From Labilibacter marinus (GTDB taxonomy: Bacteria; Bacteroidota; Bacteroidia; Bacteroidales; Marinilabiliaceae): a stretch of 64,000 bases of DNA. Location: NCBI RefSeq assembly GCF_001659685.2, contig NZ_LXYE02000024.1, positions 124,001 to 188,000 of the forward strand, given 5' to 3'. This document shows positions 26,898 to 36,822 of the stretch, piece after piece (position 1 is the first letter of the stretch; each line of letters opens with the position of its first letter). The notes below the pieces were generated by a model that was given only the letters and a program-made list of their open reading frames with translations, had not been told where the DNA came from and did no database searches. The translations under genes and the position numbers were made by a program.

Positions 26898-28109
26898 ATG
26901 ACGCTTGATGAAAAGTTTATGATCCTTGACGCAGACAATGCTCCGGGTCAGGAAGTTCGGAAAAATACAAATGATATTGAATCAATTCTGCAAGGAGAAA
27001 AGCTTAATGGTGTTTTAGTTGATTTTTCGCATGGTGATGTAGATGCCTTTCCTCCCGCACCAGGTTCTGATATGGCTTGGAATACCGGTTTTGAGAGAGG
27101 AGCTAGTCAGGCATATACCGAGTATCGTGGATTGGCTGATATTCGAGATGTAGTAGCGGAACGTCTTAGCTTGTTTACAGGGCATAAAGTGAAAGCTGAT
27201 AAGGAATTGATAATAACTCCTGGAACACAAGGGGCATTATTTATGGCTTTAGGAGCAACTGTAACTGTTGGTACTAAAGTAGCTGTAGTTGAACCTGATT
27301 ATTTTGCTAACCGGAAGCTTGTTACTTTTTTTGGAGGAGAAGTGATACCCATTCCTCTAGAATATAAAGGAATTTTATCTGATAATGGAATAGATATGAC
27401 CAAGCTTGAAAAAGCATTTATGGATGATACAAAGGTTTTTGTTTTTTCAACACCTAATAATCCTACGGGTCTCGTTTATTCGCCAGATGATATTACAAAA
27501 ATTGCTGAATTAGCAGCAAAATATAAAGTAACAGTAATTGTTGATCAGTTATATTCAAGGATGCTTTATAGGGATGAAGTATTTACGCACTTTTGTTCTT
27601 GCGATATTAAACCAGAAAATTTTATTACAATCATGGGACCATCTAAAACAGAATCGCTTAGTGGTTTTCGATTGGGAGTAGCTTTGGGTACATCTAAACT
27701 AATCGATAGGATGGAGCGTCTCCAAGCAATCGTTTCATTGCGGGCTTCAGGATATAATCAGGCTGCGCTTTATACATGGTTTAATGAACCTTCTGGTTGG
27801 TTGAAAAAAAGAATTGCTGAGCATCAGGTAATAAGAGACTGTTTGTTGAGTATTTTTGGAGCTGCTAACCTACAGGTAGCAACGCCACAAGGTGGAAGTT
27901 ATTTATTTCCACAATTACCACCGCTAAATGTTGACTTAAATACCTTTGTAAGTTTATTGCGCTATCAGGCTAATGTAATAGTGACACCAGGTACTGAGTT
28001 TGCTCCTTCTTGTACAAATAGTATCCGACTCAATTTTTCTCAGGATATTAAGGCAGCTATCTCTGCGGCAAATAGAATTGTTAAAATGACAGAAATGTAC
28101 CGTTTATGA
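26898..28109 (+). CDS. PLP-dependent aminotransferase, class I/II
   Basis: A 403-residue cytoplasmic enzyme of fold type I. Visible landmarks: 'YRGLADIRDVVAERL' (substrate-end region), 'ITPGTQGALFMAL' (cofactor phosphate loop), 'FVFSTPNNPTG' (Asn and Pro of the aspartate aminotransferase fold), 'VDQLYSRMLY' (Asp and Tyr near the ring) and 'GPSKTESLSGFRLG' with K250 as the Schiff-base lysine; 'IRLNFS' carries the carboxylate-binding Arg. It moves an amino group between an amino acid and a keto acid; the substrate cannot be read. Its stop overlaps the RidA start by 4 bases (ATGA), so the two are translationally coupled. It is divergent from the Lrp gene that probably controls it. Confidence 0.93.
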   Translation: MTLDEKFMILDADNAPGQEVRKNTNDIESILQGEKLNGVLVDFSHGDVDAFPPAPGSDMAWNTGFERGASQAYTEYRGLADIRDVVAERLSLFTGHKVKADKELIITPGTQGALFMALGATVTVGTKVAVVEPDYFANRKLVTFFGGEVIPIPLEYKGILSDNGIDMTKLEKAFMDDTKVFVFSTPNNPTGLVYSPDDITKIAELAAKYKVTVIVDQLYSRMLYRDEVFTHFCSCDIKPENFITIMGPSKTESLSGFRLGVALGTSKLIDRMERLQAIVSLRASGYNQAALYTWFNEPSGWLKKRIAEHQVIRDCLLSIFGAANLQVATPQGGSYLFPQLPPLNVDLNTFVSLLRYQANVIVTPGTEFAPSCTNSIRLNFSQDIKAAISAANRIVKMTEMYRL

Positions 28110-28534
28110 GTATGAAAATACAGCCAATTATCCCACAAGGAAAATACTTGTCAGCTATTCGGCATCGTGATTTGGTATATACTTCTGGCATGACACCACG
28201 AGAATCGGGAAAGCTCGTTTATTCAGGTAAAATTAAGGCGAATGATTCATTACATCTGCATAAAGAAGCCATACAGCTTGCAACTTCTAATGCTCTATCA
28301 GCTGCACAGTCTTGTTTACATGAAGGGGAACGATTATCAACAATTCTTCAGTTAAATGTCTTTTTAAATGCAGAAAAAGAGTTTTTAGCACATGCAAAAC
28401 TTGCAGATTATGCGTCGGAATTTTTGATAAAATATTTGGGCGTTAATTGCATTGGAAGTCGGGTAGCAATTGGCGTTGAATCATTACCATATAATGCTCC
28501 TGTTGAAATATCAATAACGGCAACTGTCGTTTAG
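28106..28534 (+). CDS. RidA/YjgF family enamine/imine deaminase
   Basis: A 142-residue protein with the RidA fold: 'RDLVYTSGMTPRE' near the start and 'GSRVAIGVESLPYNAPVEI' near the end, the latter holding the conserved Arg that binds the carboxylate of the substrate, and Glu in 'PVEI'. RidA proteins hydrolyse reactive enamines and imines made by PLP enzymes. The coupled aminotransferase immediately upstream fits this well. A second ATG at 28112 would give two fewer residues. The gap to the next, broken gene is 17 bases. Confidence 0.92.
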   Translation: MSMKIQPIIPQGKYLSAIRHRDLVYTSGMTPRESGKLVYSGKIKANDSLHLHKEAIQLATSNALSAAQSCLHEGERLSTILQLNVFLNAEKEFLAHAKLADYASEFLIKYLGVNCIGSRVAIGVESLPYNAPVEISITATVV

Positions 28535-28551
28535 TCATAAAAACAGTTTAC

Positions 28552-29340
28552 ATGTATTTAATTAGTAAATTTTTTAATATGAGAATGATACTTTGTATTT
28601 GCAGTATTGTTTTTTCTTCTTGCACACAGAAGTTACAAAATACTTCAGATTCAACGAAGAACGTTGTTCCGCTTTTTCCAAATTCAGTAGTGTCTAATGA
28701 TATTGATTTTATCTTATAAGATGATCCAGATGTTTTTGTAAATCTTGTTTTCATCGGTCAGGAAGAAAAAGAAATGCCCGATAGTAGAAATGATAATTTA
28801 TTTGATACCGATACATATGTATTTAAAGCTAAATTTTTAGATAATGTAAGCGTTGAGATTTGGTGTCATAGTTCATTTAATAGTTATAATGCAGCGAAAG
28901 CGTATGCAGATAAGTTGTGTCCTTGCCTAGGTAAACTCCCCGCTATTCAGCTAGGAATGCTCGATCATGTGGTGATTCATATGGGTGATGCTATTGCTTT
29001 TTCCGAAACTGAAGGGCACTTTTTGGTGCTGTATTCGCAGAATATGGATGCTCGTATCAGCACTAATGATCTAGAAGAAACGGTATTTCATGAATCAGTG
29101 CATACTTCAATTCAAGATATATATGAAAATAGTTTAGCGTGGAAGAATGCGCAGTCGGCCGACGGTAGTTTTATTACAGATTATGCACATCGTTTTCCAC
29201 ATCTAGAAGACATGTCTGAAACAGCACTTTTTGCCTTTACTATGATAAAATATCCTGGCCGATTATCTCCTGATATAGAAGAGTGGATGAAGAAAAATAT
29301 CCCCAATCGTCTTGGTTTTTTTCGAGAATTATATCAATAG
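28552..29340 (+). pseudogene. HExxH metallopeptidase-like lipoprotein gene with an in-frame stop
   Basis: One reading frame runs from an ATG at 28552 (or 28579) to 29340, but a TAA at 28717-28719 splits it. The first part (55 codons) has a lipoprotein signal ('ILCICSIVFSSC'). The second part, 188 residues if read from the ATG at 28774, holds 'VFHESVH' with the zinc-binding HExxH pattern at 29089-29103 and no signal peptide of its own. The frame stays open on both sides of the stop, and one base change would restore a sense codon, so this is a recent nonsense mutation, a sequencing error, or recoding. No family beyond 'zincin-like' can be given. It probably belongs to the Lrp-aminotransferase-RidA unit, given the 17-base gap. 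Confidence 0.75.
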
Positions 29341-29695
29341 GCCTTACTTCAATTTGTCAATAGATACAACCTAAGTTGATGTCAGAGTAATTATATTTAG
29401 GGGTATAGTAAATTAATATTCAATGCTCATGGAGCATAAGTTCTGTGGTTTATATTAATGCTTATGGAATACTTCTCTAAGGTATGACTCCTTTCCAATA
29501 ATGTAAACTCAATAAATAAGGATATTTTAATTGAAATTATAGTTCAACATAGTGTGATATTTCAATAAGGTGCAATATTATAATACTTTCTGATGTATAG
29601 CTTAAATATTTAGCAGTGTATTCATGTTAATTTTAACATGGGATGCTCAATTTAAGATTGTAGCAGCCGCGAAATAAATCAAAAGAAAGACTATA
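29341..29695 (+). promoter_or_regulatory. 355-bp gap with an 18-bp palindrome before the GH78 operon
   Basis: No gene seen. A perfect palindrome, CATGTTAATTTTAACATG (29623-29640), lies 55 bases before the next start codon, and a short one, ATGCTC-atg-GAGCAT, at 29423-29437. The first has no T-run after it, so it is more like a protein-binding site than a terminator. Confidence 0.4.
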
Positions 29696-32041
29696 ATGAG
29701 GAAGCTTGCATTTTTGGTTTTGATGTTATCATCATTATGCCATGCACAGTCGAATAAATGGAGTGACGCCAAGTGGATTTGGCAAGATACCGATGGAATC
29801 CCTAATAGCTGGGTGTGTTTTAGAAAAAACATAACATTGAGCGATATACCAGCTTCGGTAAAAGTAAAAATATCAGTTGATACCAAGTATTGGTTATGGA
29901 TAAATGGCGAATTGGTAGTATTCGAAGGTGGTTTGGCAAGAGGTGCTGCGCCTGCTACAATCTATTACGATGAACTAGAAATATCATCTCACCTAAAAAA
30001 AGGGTCAAATACGATTGCTATCTTAGTCTGGTATTGGGGCAGAACACGCAAAACGCATGACGATAGTGGAAAAGGAGGTTTGTTTTTTAATGCAGACTTA
30101 GGTCAAACGCAATTAGTTTCTGATTGTTCTTGGAAAGTGAAACTACATCCTGCTTATGATCTCAAAAGTGGTGGAGGTGGAAAAAATCCCAATCGTGTTA
30201 ATTCTTATAATATTAAGTATGACGCCCAAAGAAGCCTAGGAGATTGGACTGATGAAGCTTGGTATTCGGGTAATTATAATGATAGAGATTGGCAAAGTGC
30301 AACAGAAAAAGGAGGAGCGAACTCAGATCCATGGGGACAGTTAGTAAAAAGGTGTATTCCTCAATGGAATGATAGAGGATTAAAGAAGTATTCCGCTTTA
30401 AGTGTAAAGTCTGGTAATGAAAATATAAATGTCGAGCTACCTTTTATAAATTCAACTGATTCTATCATTGAAATTAAAGGAATGATGCCTTTTAATCAAC
30501 AAATTACACCTTACTTAAAAGTGAAAAGTGAAGCAGGAAAAACTATTGTCGCTGATACTGACAATGGTTTTAATATGCTAAACGCTACTTATATTACAAC
30601 AGGTGGAGTTCAAGAATTCGAAGGATATTCATGGATTAATGGGCATGCCATGTTTTACCAAATACCTCCAGGTGTAGAAGTTATAGAATTAAAATACCGA
30701 TGGACTGGCGTAGGTGAAATGACGGGTGATTTTAAGTGCAGTGATGATTATTTTACACGTTTATGGTGGATGGCAAGGAACACGCTTTATGTCTGTGCTC
30801 GAGATAACTATATGGATTGTCCTGATCGCGAACGTGGCCTTTGGGTAGGAGATGTAGCGGATCAGACAGGAGCCGTTTTTTATACCATGGATGAGCCTGG
30901 CCGTTTATTGCTTAAAAAAGGCATAGATAATACGATTGCTTATCGTAATGGCGATACTATACAAGGACTTGCACCTGGATTTGGCGCTTACCGTGGTAAG
31001 AGTAGTGAGCTTACAGGGCAAAGTTTACAATACATTGATCAAGGAATATGGCAGTATTACTACAATACAGGTGACGAAGCTACATTGGCCAATGCTTACC
31101 CAGCTGTTTTGGCATACTTAAAGTTATGGCATATGCAAGATAACGGACTGCCTATGCATAGAAAAGGTTATGCCAATTGGGTTGATTGGGGTATAGATTC
31201 CGATCCAACTCCTACCAATGTTGTTTTATACTACATGGCACTCAAGGCAGCTAGGAATATGGCTGAAACTCTAAATAAAAAGGATGACCTAGCTTGGTAT
31301 AACACACGTATTAATAGCATTAAGGATAATTTTGAGCAAGAATACTGGCAAGAAACACGTTATGGGTCAAAGAACAAACCTGTAGAAGAGCGTGTGAGTT
31401 CTCTTGCTATAATTAGTGGTTTGGCCAATAAAGCGCATTACGATCTATTGGTAGATAGTGTATTACTTCCAATACAAAAAACAAGTCCACATATGGAGTG
31501 GTTGGCCGAAGAAGCCATTATGCTCACAGGTCAATACGATAAGGGGTTGTTACGTATGCGGCAGCGTTACCAATCGCAGGTAGACAGGAAAGATCTATCT
31601 ACTTTATACGAAAAGTTTTACCCAAAATTACGAGGCACATATAACCATGCCTGGAATGCTCCAAATTATGTACTGTCGCGTTATATCGCTGGAATAAAGG
31701 CAACGGATGTTTCATGGAAATCATTTGAAGTAAAACCAAATATGGTTCACCTAACTTCAGTGAAGCAAATAGTTCCTAGCGTAAAAGGAGATATCACTAT
31801 GGAAGCTCATAAAACGGAAAGTACTTATTCAATTAATTTAATTTCTCCGGCGCATACAACGGCTACTGTTTACATCCCCAAAAATAAAAAATCTGAGGTA
31901 ATTGTAAATACTCAAACTGTCTGGAAAAAAGGAAAGTTTAAAGATGAAATAAGCGGTTTAGACATTAATCAATCGGATGAAGGTTTTATCAGCTTTAAAG
32001 TGAAAGGCGGACATTGGAATTTTAAAGCTATAAATAAGTAA
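29696..32041 (+). CDS. GH78-type alpha-L-rhamnosidase
   Basis: A 781-residue protein with signal peptide ('MRKLAFLVLMLSSLCHA'), so periplasmic. N-terminal beta-sandwich ('AKWIWQDTDGIPNSWVCFRK', 'DTKYWLWINGELVVFEGG') that binds substrate in GH78, a second sandwich, then the (alpha/alpha)6 barrel with the acidic motif 'DCPDRERGLWVGD' (D374, E379 as putative acid) and the later 'STLYEKF...NHAWNA' region where the catalytic base of GH78 lies, then a C-terminal sandwich ('WKSFEVKPNMVHLTSVKQIV'). It cleaves terminal alpha-L-rhamnose. It is a paralogue of the protein at 45620-47968, which has the same length and identical motif positions. It heads a cluster with three sulfatases. Confidence 0.9.
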   Translation: MRKLAFLVLMLSSLCHAQSNKWSDAKWIWQDTDGIPNSWVCFRKNITLSDIPASVKVKISVDTKYWLWINGELVVFEGGLARGAAPATIYYDELEISSHLKKGSNTIAILVWYWGRTRKTHDDSGKGGLFFNADLGQTQLVSDCSWKVKLHPAYDLKSGGGGKNPNRVNSYNIKYDAQRSLGDWTDEAWYSGNYNDRDWQSATEKGGANSDPWGQLVKRCIPQWNDRGLKKYSALSVKSGNENINVELPFINSTDSIIEIKGMMPFNQQITPYLKVKSEAGKTIVADTDNGFNMLNATYITTGGVQEFEGYSWINGHAMFYQIPPGVEVIELKYRWTGVGEMTGDFKCSDDYFTRLWWMARNTLYVCARDNYMDCPDRERGLWVGDVADQTGAVFYTMDEPGRLLLKKGIDNTIAYRNGDTIQGLAPGFGAYRGKSSELTGQSLQYIDQGIWQYYYNTGDEATLANAYPAVLAYLKLWHMQDNGLPMHRKGYANWVDWGIDSDPTPTNVVLYYMALKAARNMAETLNKKDDLAWYNTRINSIKDNFEQEYWQETRYGSKNKPVEERVSSLAIISGLANKAHYDLLVDSVLLPIQKTSPHMEWLAEEAIMLTGQYDKGLLRMRQRYQSQVDRKDLSTLYEKFYPKLRGTYNHAWNAPNYVLSRYIAGIKATDVSWKSFEVKPNMVHLTSVKQIVPSVKGDITMEAHKTESTYSINLISPAHTTATVYIPKNKKSEVIVNTQTVWKKGKFKDEISGLDINQSDEGFISFKVKGGHWNFKAINK

Positions 32042-32099
32042 AGTAATTATAAACAGTAGCTTATTGAGAAGTATTGTATGATTTTTAATGAATATATAA

Positions 32100-33497
32100 A
32101 TGAAGAATAAGAATTTTAAAGTGGTTTTAGTTGTTCTGTTAGTCTTTGTAACATGTTTTACGCAAAAAACTAAAGCTCAAACGACAAAACCAAATGTATT
32201 GTTTATTGCAATAGATGATTTACGACCAGAACTGGGTTGTTATGGAATAAAACAAGTTAAGTCACCCAATATTGATCAGTTGGCTTCAGAAGGTGTTGTT
32301 TTTAATCGGGCATATTGTAATGTACCGGTTTGTGGAGCCTCACGCGCTAGTCTGTTAACAAGTATTTTACCTACAAAAACACGTTTTATAGATTACAGAG
32401 CAAAGGCTGAAGAAGATGTTCCGAATGCCAAAACATTGCCTGGAATTTTTAAAGAGGCTGGTTATACCTGTATTTCTAACGGAAAGATATTCCATTATAA
32501 TAAAGACGTTCAGGATGCTAGTTGGAGTCAAAAACCGTGGATGCCTAAAGGTGGACACAGTATAAGCTTTGATTCCGCTTCCACCGAGGTTCTTGCCAAG
32601 TCGGGAAACGGACGAGTATATGAATCTCCTCACGTGCCTGATAGCGTATATCCTGATTATAAAATTGCACATCAAACTATCCGCGATTTGCGTCGTTTCA
32701 AAGCATCTGGAGAATCCTTTTTTATGGCTTGCGGTTTTTTTCGACCTCACATGCCATTTTATGCCCCTAAAAAGTACTGGGATTTGTATGATAGGGATGC
32801 AATCGAATTAGCAGACAATCGCTTTTTGCCAGAGAATGCCCCAAAACAATTAAGAGGGAGTGGCGAGTTTAAGTCGTACACCTTTGGCACATATTCGCCA
32901 AAAACGGATGATTTTCATAAAATGATGCGCCATGGTTATTATGCCTGTGTGAGTTATGTAGATCAGTTAGTTGGGGAGGTGCTGGCCGAGCTTGAAAATC
33001 TTGGCCTGGCGGAGAATACCATCGTTGTAATATGGGGTGACCATGGTTGGCATTTGGGTGAGCATGAGTTTTGGGGAAAACACAACACTTTACACAATGC
33101 TCTGCAAGTACCTTTAATTGTAAAAGTACCAGGTAGGGCAAAAGGTCAGCAAACAGAAGCACTGGTTGAAAGTGTTGATATTTATCCTACACTTTGCGAT
33201 TTAGCGAATGTGCCTACACCAAATTATATCATGGGAGAGAGTTTTAAGTCCATCCTTGATAATCCTAATAAAGCATTTAGAGAAGCAGCCTATGCGCGTT
33301 TTAAAGTAGCGGATGCTATTGTTAAGCAAGATTTTACTTACTCTTTGTTTGAAAATGGAGAGGAGATGTTGTATAACCTCAAACTAGATCCTAAAGAGAA
33401 CCAAAATGTTGTTGCTAATGAGGAATATAAAGAGGTGCTTAAAGAAATGCGAAAAGCATTGGAAGTAAAACAAAAGATAGCAAGTAGCTATAAATAA
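32100..33497 (+). CDS. Sulfatase, iduronate-2-sulfatase-like
   Basis: A 465-residue exported sulfatase ('VLLVFVTCFTQKTKA' signal). Metal site 'PNVLFIAIDDLRPELGCYG', formylglycine site 'VCGASRASLLTS' (C78), and 'IWGDHGWHLGEHEFWGKH', which is typical of the iduronate/choline sulfatase branch (S1_7-like). The signature has Ala where most sulfatases have Pro (C-G-A-S-R), a variant I associate with this branch. It would remove sulfate from a uronic acid or other sugar of the PUL glycan. A second sulfatase follows after 38 bases and a third after 42 more. Confidence 0.93.
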   Translation: MKNKNFKVVLVVLLVFVTCFTQKTKAQTTKPNVLFIAIDDLRPELGCYGIKQVKSPNIDQLASEGVVFNRAYCNVPVCGASRASLLTSILPTKTRFIDYRAKAEEDVPNAKTLPGIFKEAGYTCISNGKIFHYNKDVQDASWSQKPWMPKGGHSISFDSASTEVLAKSGNGRVYESPHVPDSVYPDYKIAHQTIRDLRRFKASGESFFMACGFFRPHMPFYAPKKYWDLYDRDAIELADNRFLPENAPKQLRGSGEFKSYTFGTYSPKTDDFHKMMRHGYYACVSYVDQLVGEVLAELENLGLAENTIVVIWGDHGWHLGEHEFWGKHNTLHNALQVPLIVKVPGRAKGQQTEALVESVDIYPTLCDLANVPTPNYIMGESFKSILDNPNKAFREAAYARFKVADAIVKQDFTYSLFENGEEMLYNLKLDPKENQNVVANEEYKEVLKEMRKALEVKQKIASSYK

Positions 33498-33535
33498 AGA
33501 GTTAAATATTTAAAGATGTAAATAACATAAATGTT

Positions 33536-35158
33536 ATGAAAAAATTATATTTTTTGTCCTTGATATTGATAATGTGTATCACTACTAAAATGATGGGGCA
33601 GCAGCCAAATATTATATTTATTATGGCTGATGATTTAGGCTGGACTGATTTAAGTTCTTCAAATACCGGTATGGGGAATGGATCCAAGTATTATGAAACT
33701 CCACATATAGATAAAATGGCGAAGCAAGGTATGTCCTTTGTTTATGCTTATACGCAGCAAAACTGTCAACCAACACGTGCAGCTTTACATACAGGGCAAT
33801 ATGCTACAGGTGCTCAAAATGGTGTATATAATGTGGGGAGTCTGCAACGCGCATCCAAAGGCCTTCGCTCCTCTACGGCTATCATACCTCACAACCAAAC
33901 TAATTATTTGTCTGAGCATTGTATCTCAATGTTTGAAACCGTAAAAACTGCTGGTTATCATACTGCATTTTTTGGAAAATTACATGCAATAAAAACAGGA
34001 ATGCATGCAGATACTTATCTTGGCGTTGATCATAATTTGGCATTACGTAAGGAAACGAAAGCAACGGTAAATGGTGTAAAAGTTAATAATGAGTTTTTTG
34101 CACAAAACGATGATGCCAAGGGCTGGATGTTTAGTCATGAAGGTTTAGAACCCTATGCTCAGCCTTATGATGCTGATTATATAAAAAATGTATTAGAACC
34201 CTTGAAAAACGGCAATGATCCTTGGGAATTAGAAGGTACACCAAAACACTTAACTGATGCGCTTGGCGATGCAGTAGTTGATTATATTAAGGATAGAACT
34301 CAAAAAGGGAAGCCATTTTTTGCCTATGTACCATTTCATGCGGTACATGTTAGTATACTTCCTCGTCCTGATTTAGAAAAAAAGTATAAGGCCAAAAAAT
34401 CAATAGATCCTCGTCATAATAGAGCCGATTATGCGGCATTTATTGAACTCTTAGATCAAAATGTGGGTCGTATCTTAAATGCACTAGATGATCCTAATGG
34501 AGATGGAGATACGGCTGATGGTATTGCAGACAATACTCTAGTTGTTTTTTATTCGGATAATGGTGGGTTCATGGGGCCTACTGATAATACACCATTACGT
34601 TTAAGAAAAGGGACTTATTACGAAGGTGGAGTTAGAGTTCCGTTAATTTTTAGATATCCTGATGTTATTGCACCCAATTCGATTAATACAAGTCAAGAGG
34701 TTCATACCGTTGATTTTTATCCAACCTTGGCAGAAATGGCGGGAGCTAGTCTTCCAGATCCAAGTGTGCATGCTGTAGATGGGAAATCGGTGGCCAGTAT
34801 CTTGAAAGGAGAAAGTGAAGTTATCGAAGACAAAAAGGAGCTTTATTGGCATTTTCCAGGATATATGGATGTGCGGAATTGGCCACAATCTGTTATGCAT
34901 TATAGGCATTCAGATAATCAGCATTACAAGCTCTTTTATAATTATGAGAATGGAGCATATGAGTTATATAACCTGAGTGAAGACATTGGTGAATCCAGTA
35001 ATCTTTTGGAAGGAAATCCAACGCAACCGACACTTGATTTAGCCATTAAAATGAATAATAAGCTACGCGATTGGCTTATCAAAAGTAAGGCTCCAACGGG
35101 AACATGGCGAGCATCTGGCAAAACAGTGGCCTACCCTCCGCTGAATATGGGAAAGTAA
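33536..35158 (+). CDS. Sulfatase (C-x-P-T-R signature)
   Basis: A 540-residue exported sulfatase ('KKLYFLSLILIMCITTKMMG' signal). Metal-site 'PNIIFIMADDLGWTD', formylglycine site 'NCQPTRAALHTG' with C77, and 'FYSDNGG'. The C-Q-P-T-R signature with Thr in place of Ser resembles S1_16-like sulfatases. The insert around residues 300-340 ('DDPNGDGDTADGIADNT') is longer than usual and acidic. It is the middle gene of three tandem sulfatases, which differ too much from one another to be recent copies, so each probably removes sulfate from a different position. Confidence 0.92.
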   Translation: MKKLYFLSLILIMCITTKMMGQQPNIIFIMADDLGWTDLSSSNTGMGNGSKYYETPHIDKMAKQGMSFVYAYTQQNCQPTRAALHTGQYATGAQNGVYNVGSLQRASKGLRSSTAIIPHNQTNYLSEHCISMFETVKTAGYHTAFFGKLHAIKTGMHADTYLGVDHNLALRKETKATVNGVKVNNEFFAQNDDAKGWMFSHEGLEPYAQPYDADYIKNVLEPLKNGNDPWELEGTPKHLTDALGDAVVDYIKDRTQKGKPFFAYVPFHAVHVSILPRPDLEKKYKAKKSIDPRHNRADYAAFIELLDQNVGRILNALDDPNGDGDTADGIADNTLVVFYSDNGGFMGPTDNTPLRLRKGTYYEGGVRVPLIFRYPDVIAPNSINTSQEVHTVDFYPTLAEMAGASLPDPSVHAVDGKSVASILKGESEVIEDKKELYWHFPGYMDVRNWPQSVMHYRHSDNQHYKLFYNYENGAYELYNLSEDIGESSNLLEGNPTQPTLDLAIKMNNKLRDWLIKSKAPTGTWRASGKTVAYPPLNMGK

Positions 35159-35200
35159 CTAAATGCAATTGAAAAAACGATCCAATTTTAAAAGAGAATA

Positions 35201-36640
35201 ATGAAATATTTTATTTGTCAAAATAGGTTTAGCTTAATATTAACGTGTCTATTAATGGGCGTGTGCTTTGTTAGTAATGCAAAAAAAACAGCAAAGCCAA
35301 ATATCATTTTTTACCTGGCTGATGATCAGGATAAATACGATTATGGGTGTTATGGTAATGATTTCATAAGGACACCAGCGGTTGATCAATTGGCACGAGA
35401 AGGAATGGTGTTCGAAAACGCTTTTACGGCACAGTCTATTTGTGCTCCCAGTCGTTCGCAGCTACTTACGGGTAACTATCCATTAAAGAATGGCTGTTTT
35501 ATCAATCATTTTAGAACAAAACCAGATATAAAATCTGTAACCACCTATTTGGGTGACTTGGGTTATGAAGTGATCCTTGCAGGAAAAAGCCATGTGCAAC
35601 CAGCATCGGTGTATGATTGGGATATTGAATGGCCTTCAGTAAAAGGTCGAGGACCGCGTAAAGATATTCCTTTGGATAGTATTCAGGCTTATTTTAAAAA
35701 TAGCGAGAAGCCATTTTGTATGTTTATTACTTCATACTATCCTCATGCAGAATATTTTGATGTACCAAGTAAACCTGCAGATAGCCTTAAGTTCTATCCT
35801 TTTAATGAACATTTAAAGATGAATAAAGCAACGTTAAAAAGGAAAAGTGGCTATTACCGTAGTGTGGAAGAAGATAATATTCATTTAGCACAGGTGCTTC
35901 AATATGTAGAGGAGGAGTTAGATGACAATACCTTATTTATTTATAGTGCCGATCACGGAGTGTCTGGTAAATTTACGGTTTATGATCGTGGATTAAATGT
36001 ACCATTTGTAGCGCGTTGGCCAAAGGTCATAAAACCAGGTACGCGTTCCGATGCCTTGATACATTATACCGATGTAGTGCCTACTTTTATAGAGATGGCT
36101 GGAGGTGAGGTTGTACCTCAAGTTGACGGAAAAAGCTTTTTACCAATATTAAAAGATAAAAGTGCTGAAATACACGAGTATGTTTATGGAGTACAAACCA
36201 ATCAGGGTATTCTTGCAGCTTCCGTATTTCCCGCGCGTATGATTCGTAGTAAAAAGTTTAAATACATCCGAAGTCTTAATTCTGTCGAAGTACTTGACCA
36301 AAATTTTGGAGAGAACGCTTATGTCAATGCCTTTTTGAATATTGGGGCAAATAAGCATAAGAATATACCTTACGAGGAATTGTATGATATTGAAAAAGAT
36401 CCATTTGAACAGAATAACTTGGCTCATGATGTTTCTTATAATACCATAAAACAAGAATTGGCTACTGAATTAAAGGAATGGATGAAAGAACAAGGAGATA
36501 TTTTAACAGGGGAGCCTGGTTATATGCCTCTCATTTGGACTCCTAAATTTCCATTAGATAAATCTCGAAGAAACTTAAGCGTACCAGATAGTTTGGAAAA
36601 TACACTTAAAAAGGAAGATTACTTGATACTGGATTATTAA
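35201..36640 (+). CDS. Sulfatase (C-A-P-S-R signature)
   Basis: A 479-residue exported sulfatase ('LTCLLMGVCFVSNA' signal). 'PNIIFYLADDQDKYDYGCYG' opens the metal site, 'ICAPSRSQLLTG' is the formylglycine site (C81) and 'IYSADHGVSGKFTVYDRGL' the second metal-site region. The short linker after 'ADHG' and the overall pattern suggest the S1_8-like type, as for the sulfatase at 23604-25382. It is the last of the three tandem sulfatases; 182 bases without a recognisable feature follow before the next gene. Confidence 0.92.
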   Translation: MKYFICQNRFSLILTCLLMGVCFVSNAKKTAKPNIIFYLADDQDKYDYGCYGNDFIRTPAVDQLAREGMVFENAFTAQSICAPSRSQLLTGNYPLKNGCFINHFRTKPDIKSVTTYLGDLGYEVILAGKSHVQPASVYDWDIEWPSVKGRGPRKDIPLDSIQAYFKNSEKPFCMFITSYYPHAEYFDVPSKPADSLKFYPFNEHLKMNKATLKRKSGYYRSVEEDNIHLAQVLQYVEEELDDNTLFIYSADHGVSGKFTVYDRGLNVPFVARWPKVIKPGTRSDALIHYTDVVPTFIEMAGGEVVPQVDGKSFLPILKDKSAEIHEYVYGVQTNQGILAASVFPARMIRSKKFKYIRSLNSVEVLDQNFGENAYVNAFLNIGANKHKNIPYEELYDIEKDPFEQNNLAHDVSYNTIKQELATELKEWMKEQGDILTGEPGYMPLIWTPKFPLDKSRRNLSVPDSLENTLKKEDYLILDY

Positions 36641-36822
36641 TAACATAATATATCTAGGTTTTTCTGCTTACATATTTCGATCGATTAAATTCTTTATCAC
36701 AATGTATGAGGTTCACGAATCCTGATTATGGAAGGGAAACTATGAGTTTTACTCTTATGTATTAATCAATAAATCTGTACCTCATTAGTTAAGTTACAAT
36801 TAGTATAAAAGAATCTATTAAA

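Noticed and set aside
28774-29340. The 188-residue HExxH frame as an intact gene of its own
   Set aside because: It lacks any signal peptide, while the same frame upstream of the stop at 28717 carries a lipoprotein signal; a single broken gene explains both.
32367-32750. 127-residue open frame on the minus strand
   Set aside because: Fully inside the sulfatase gene in antisense; no family resemblance.
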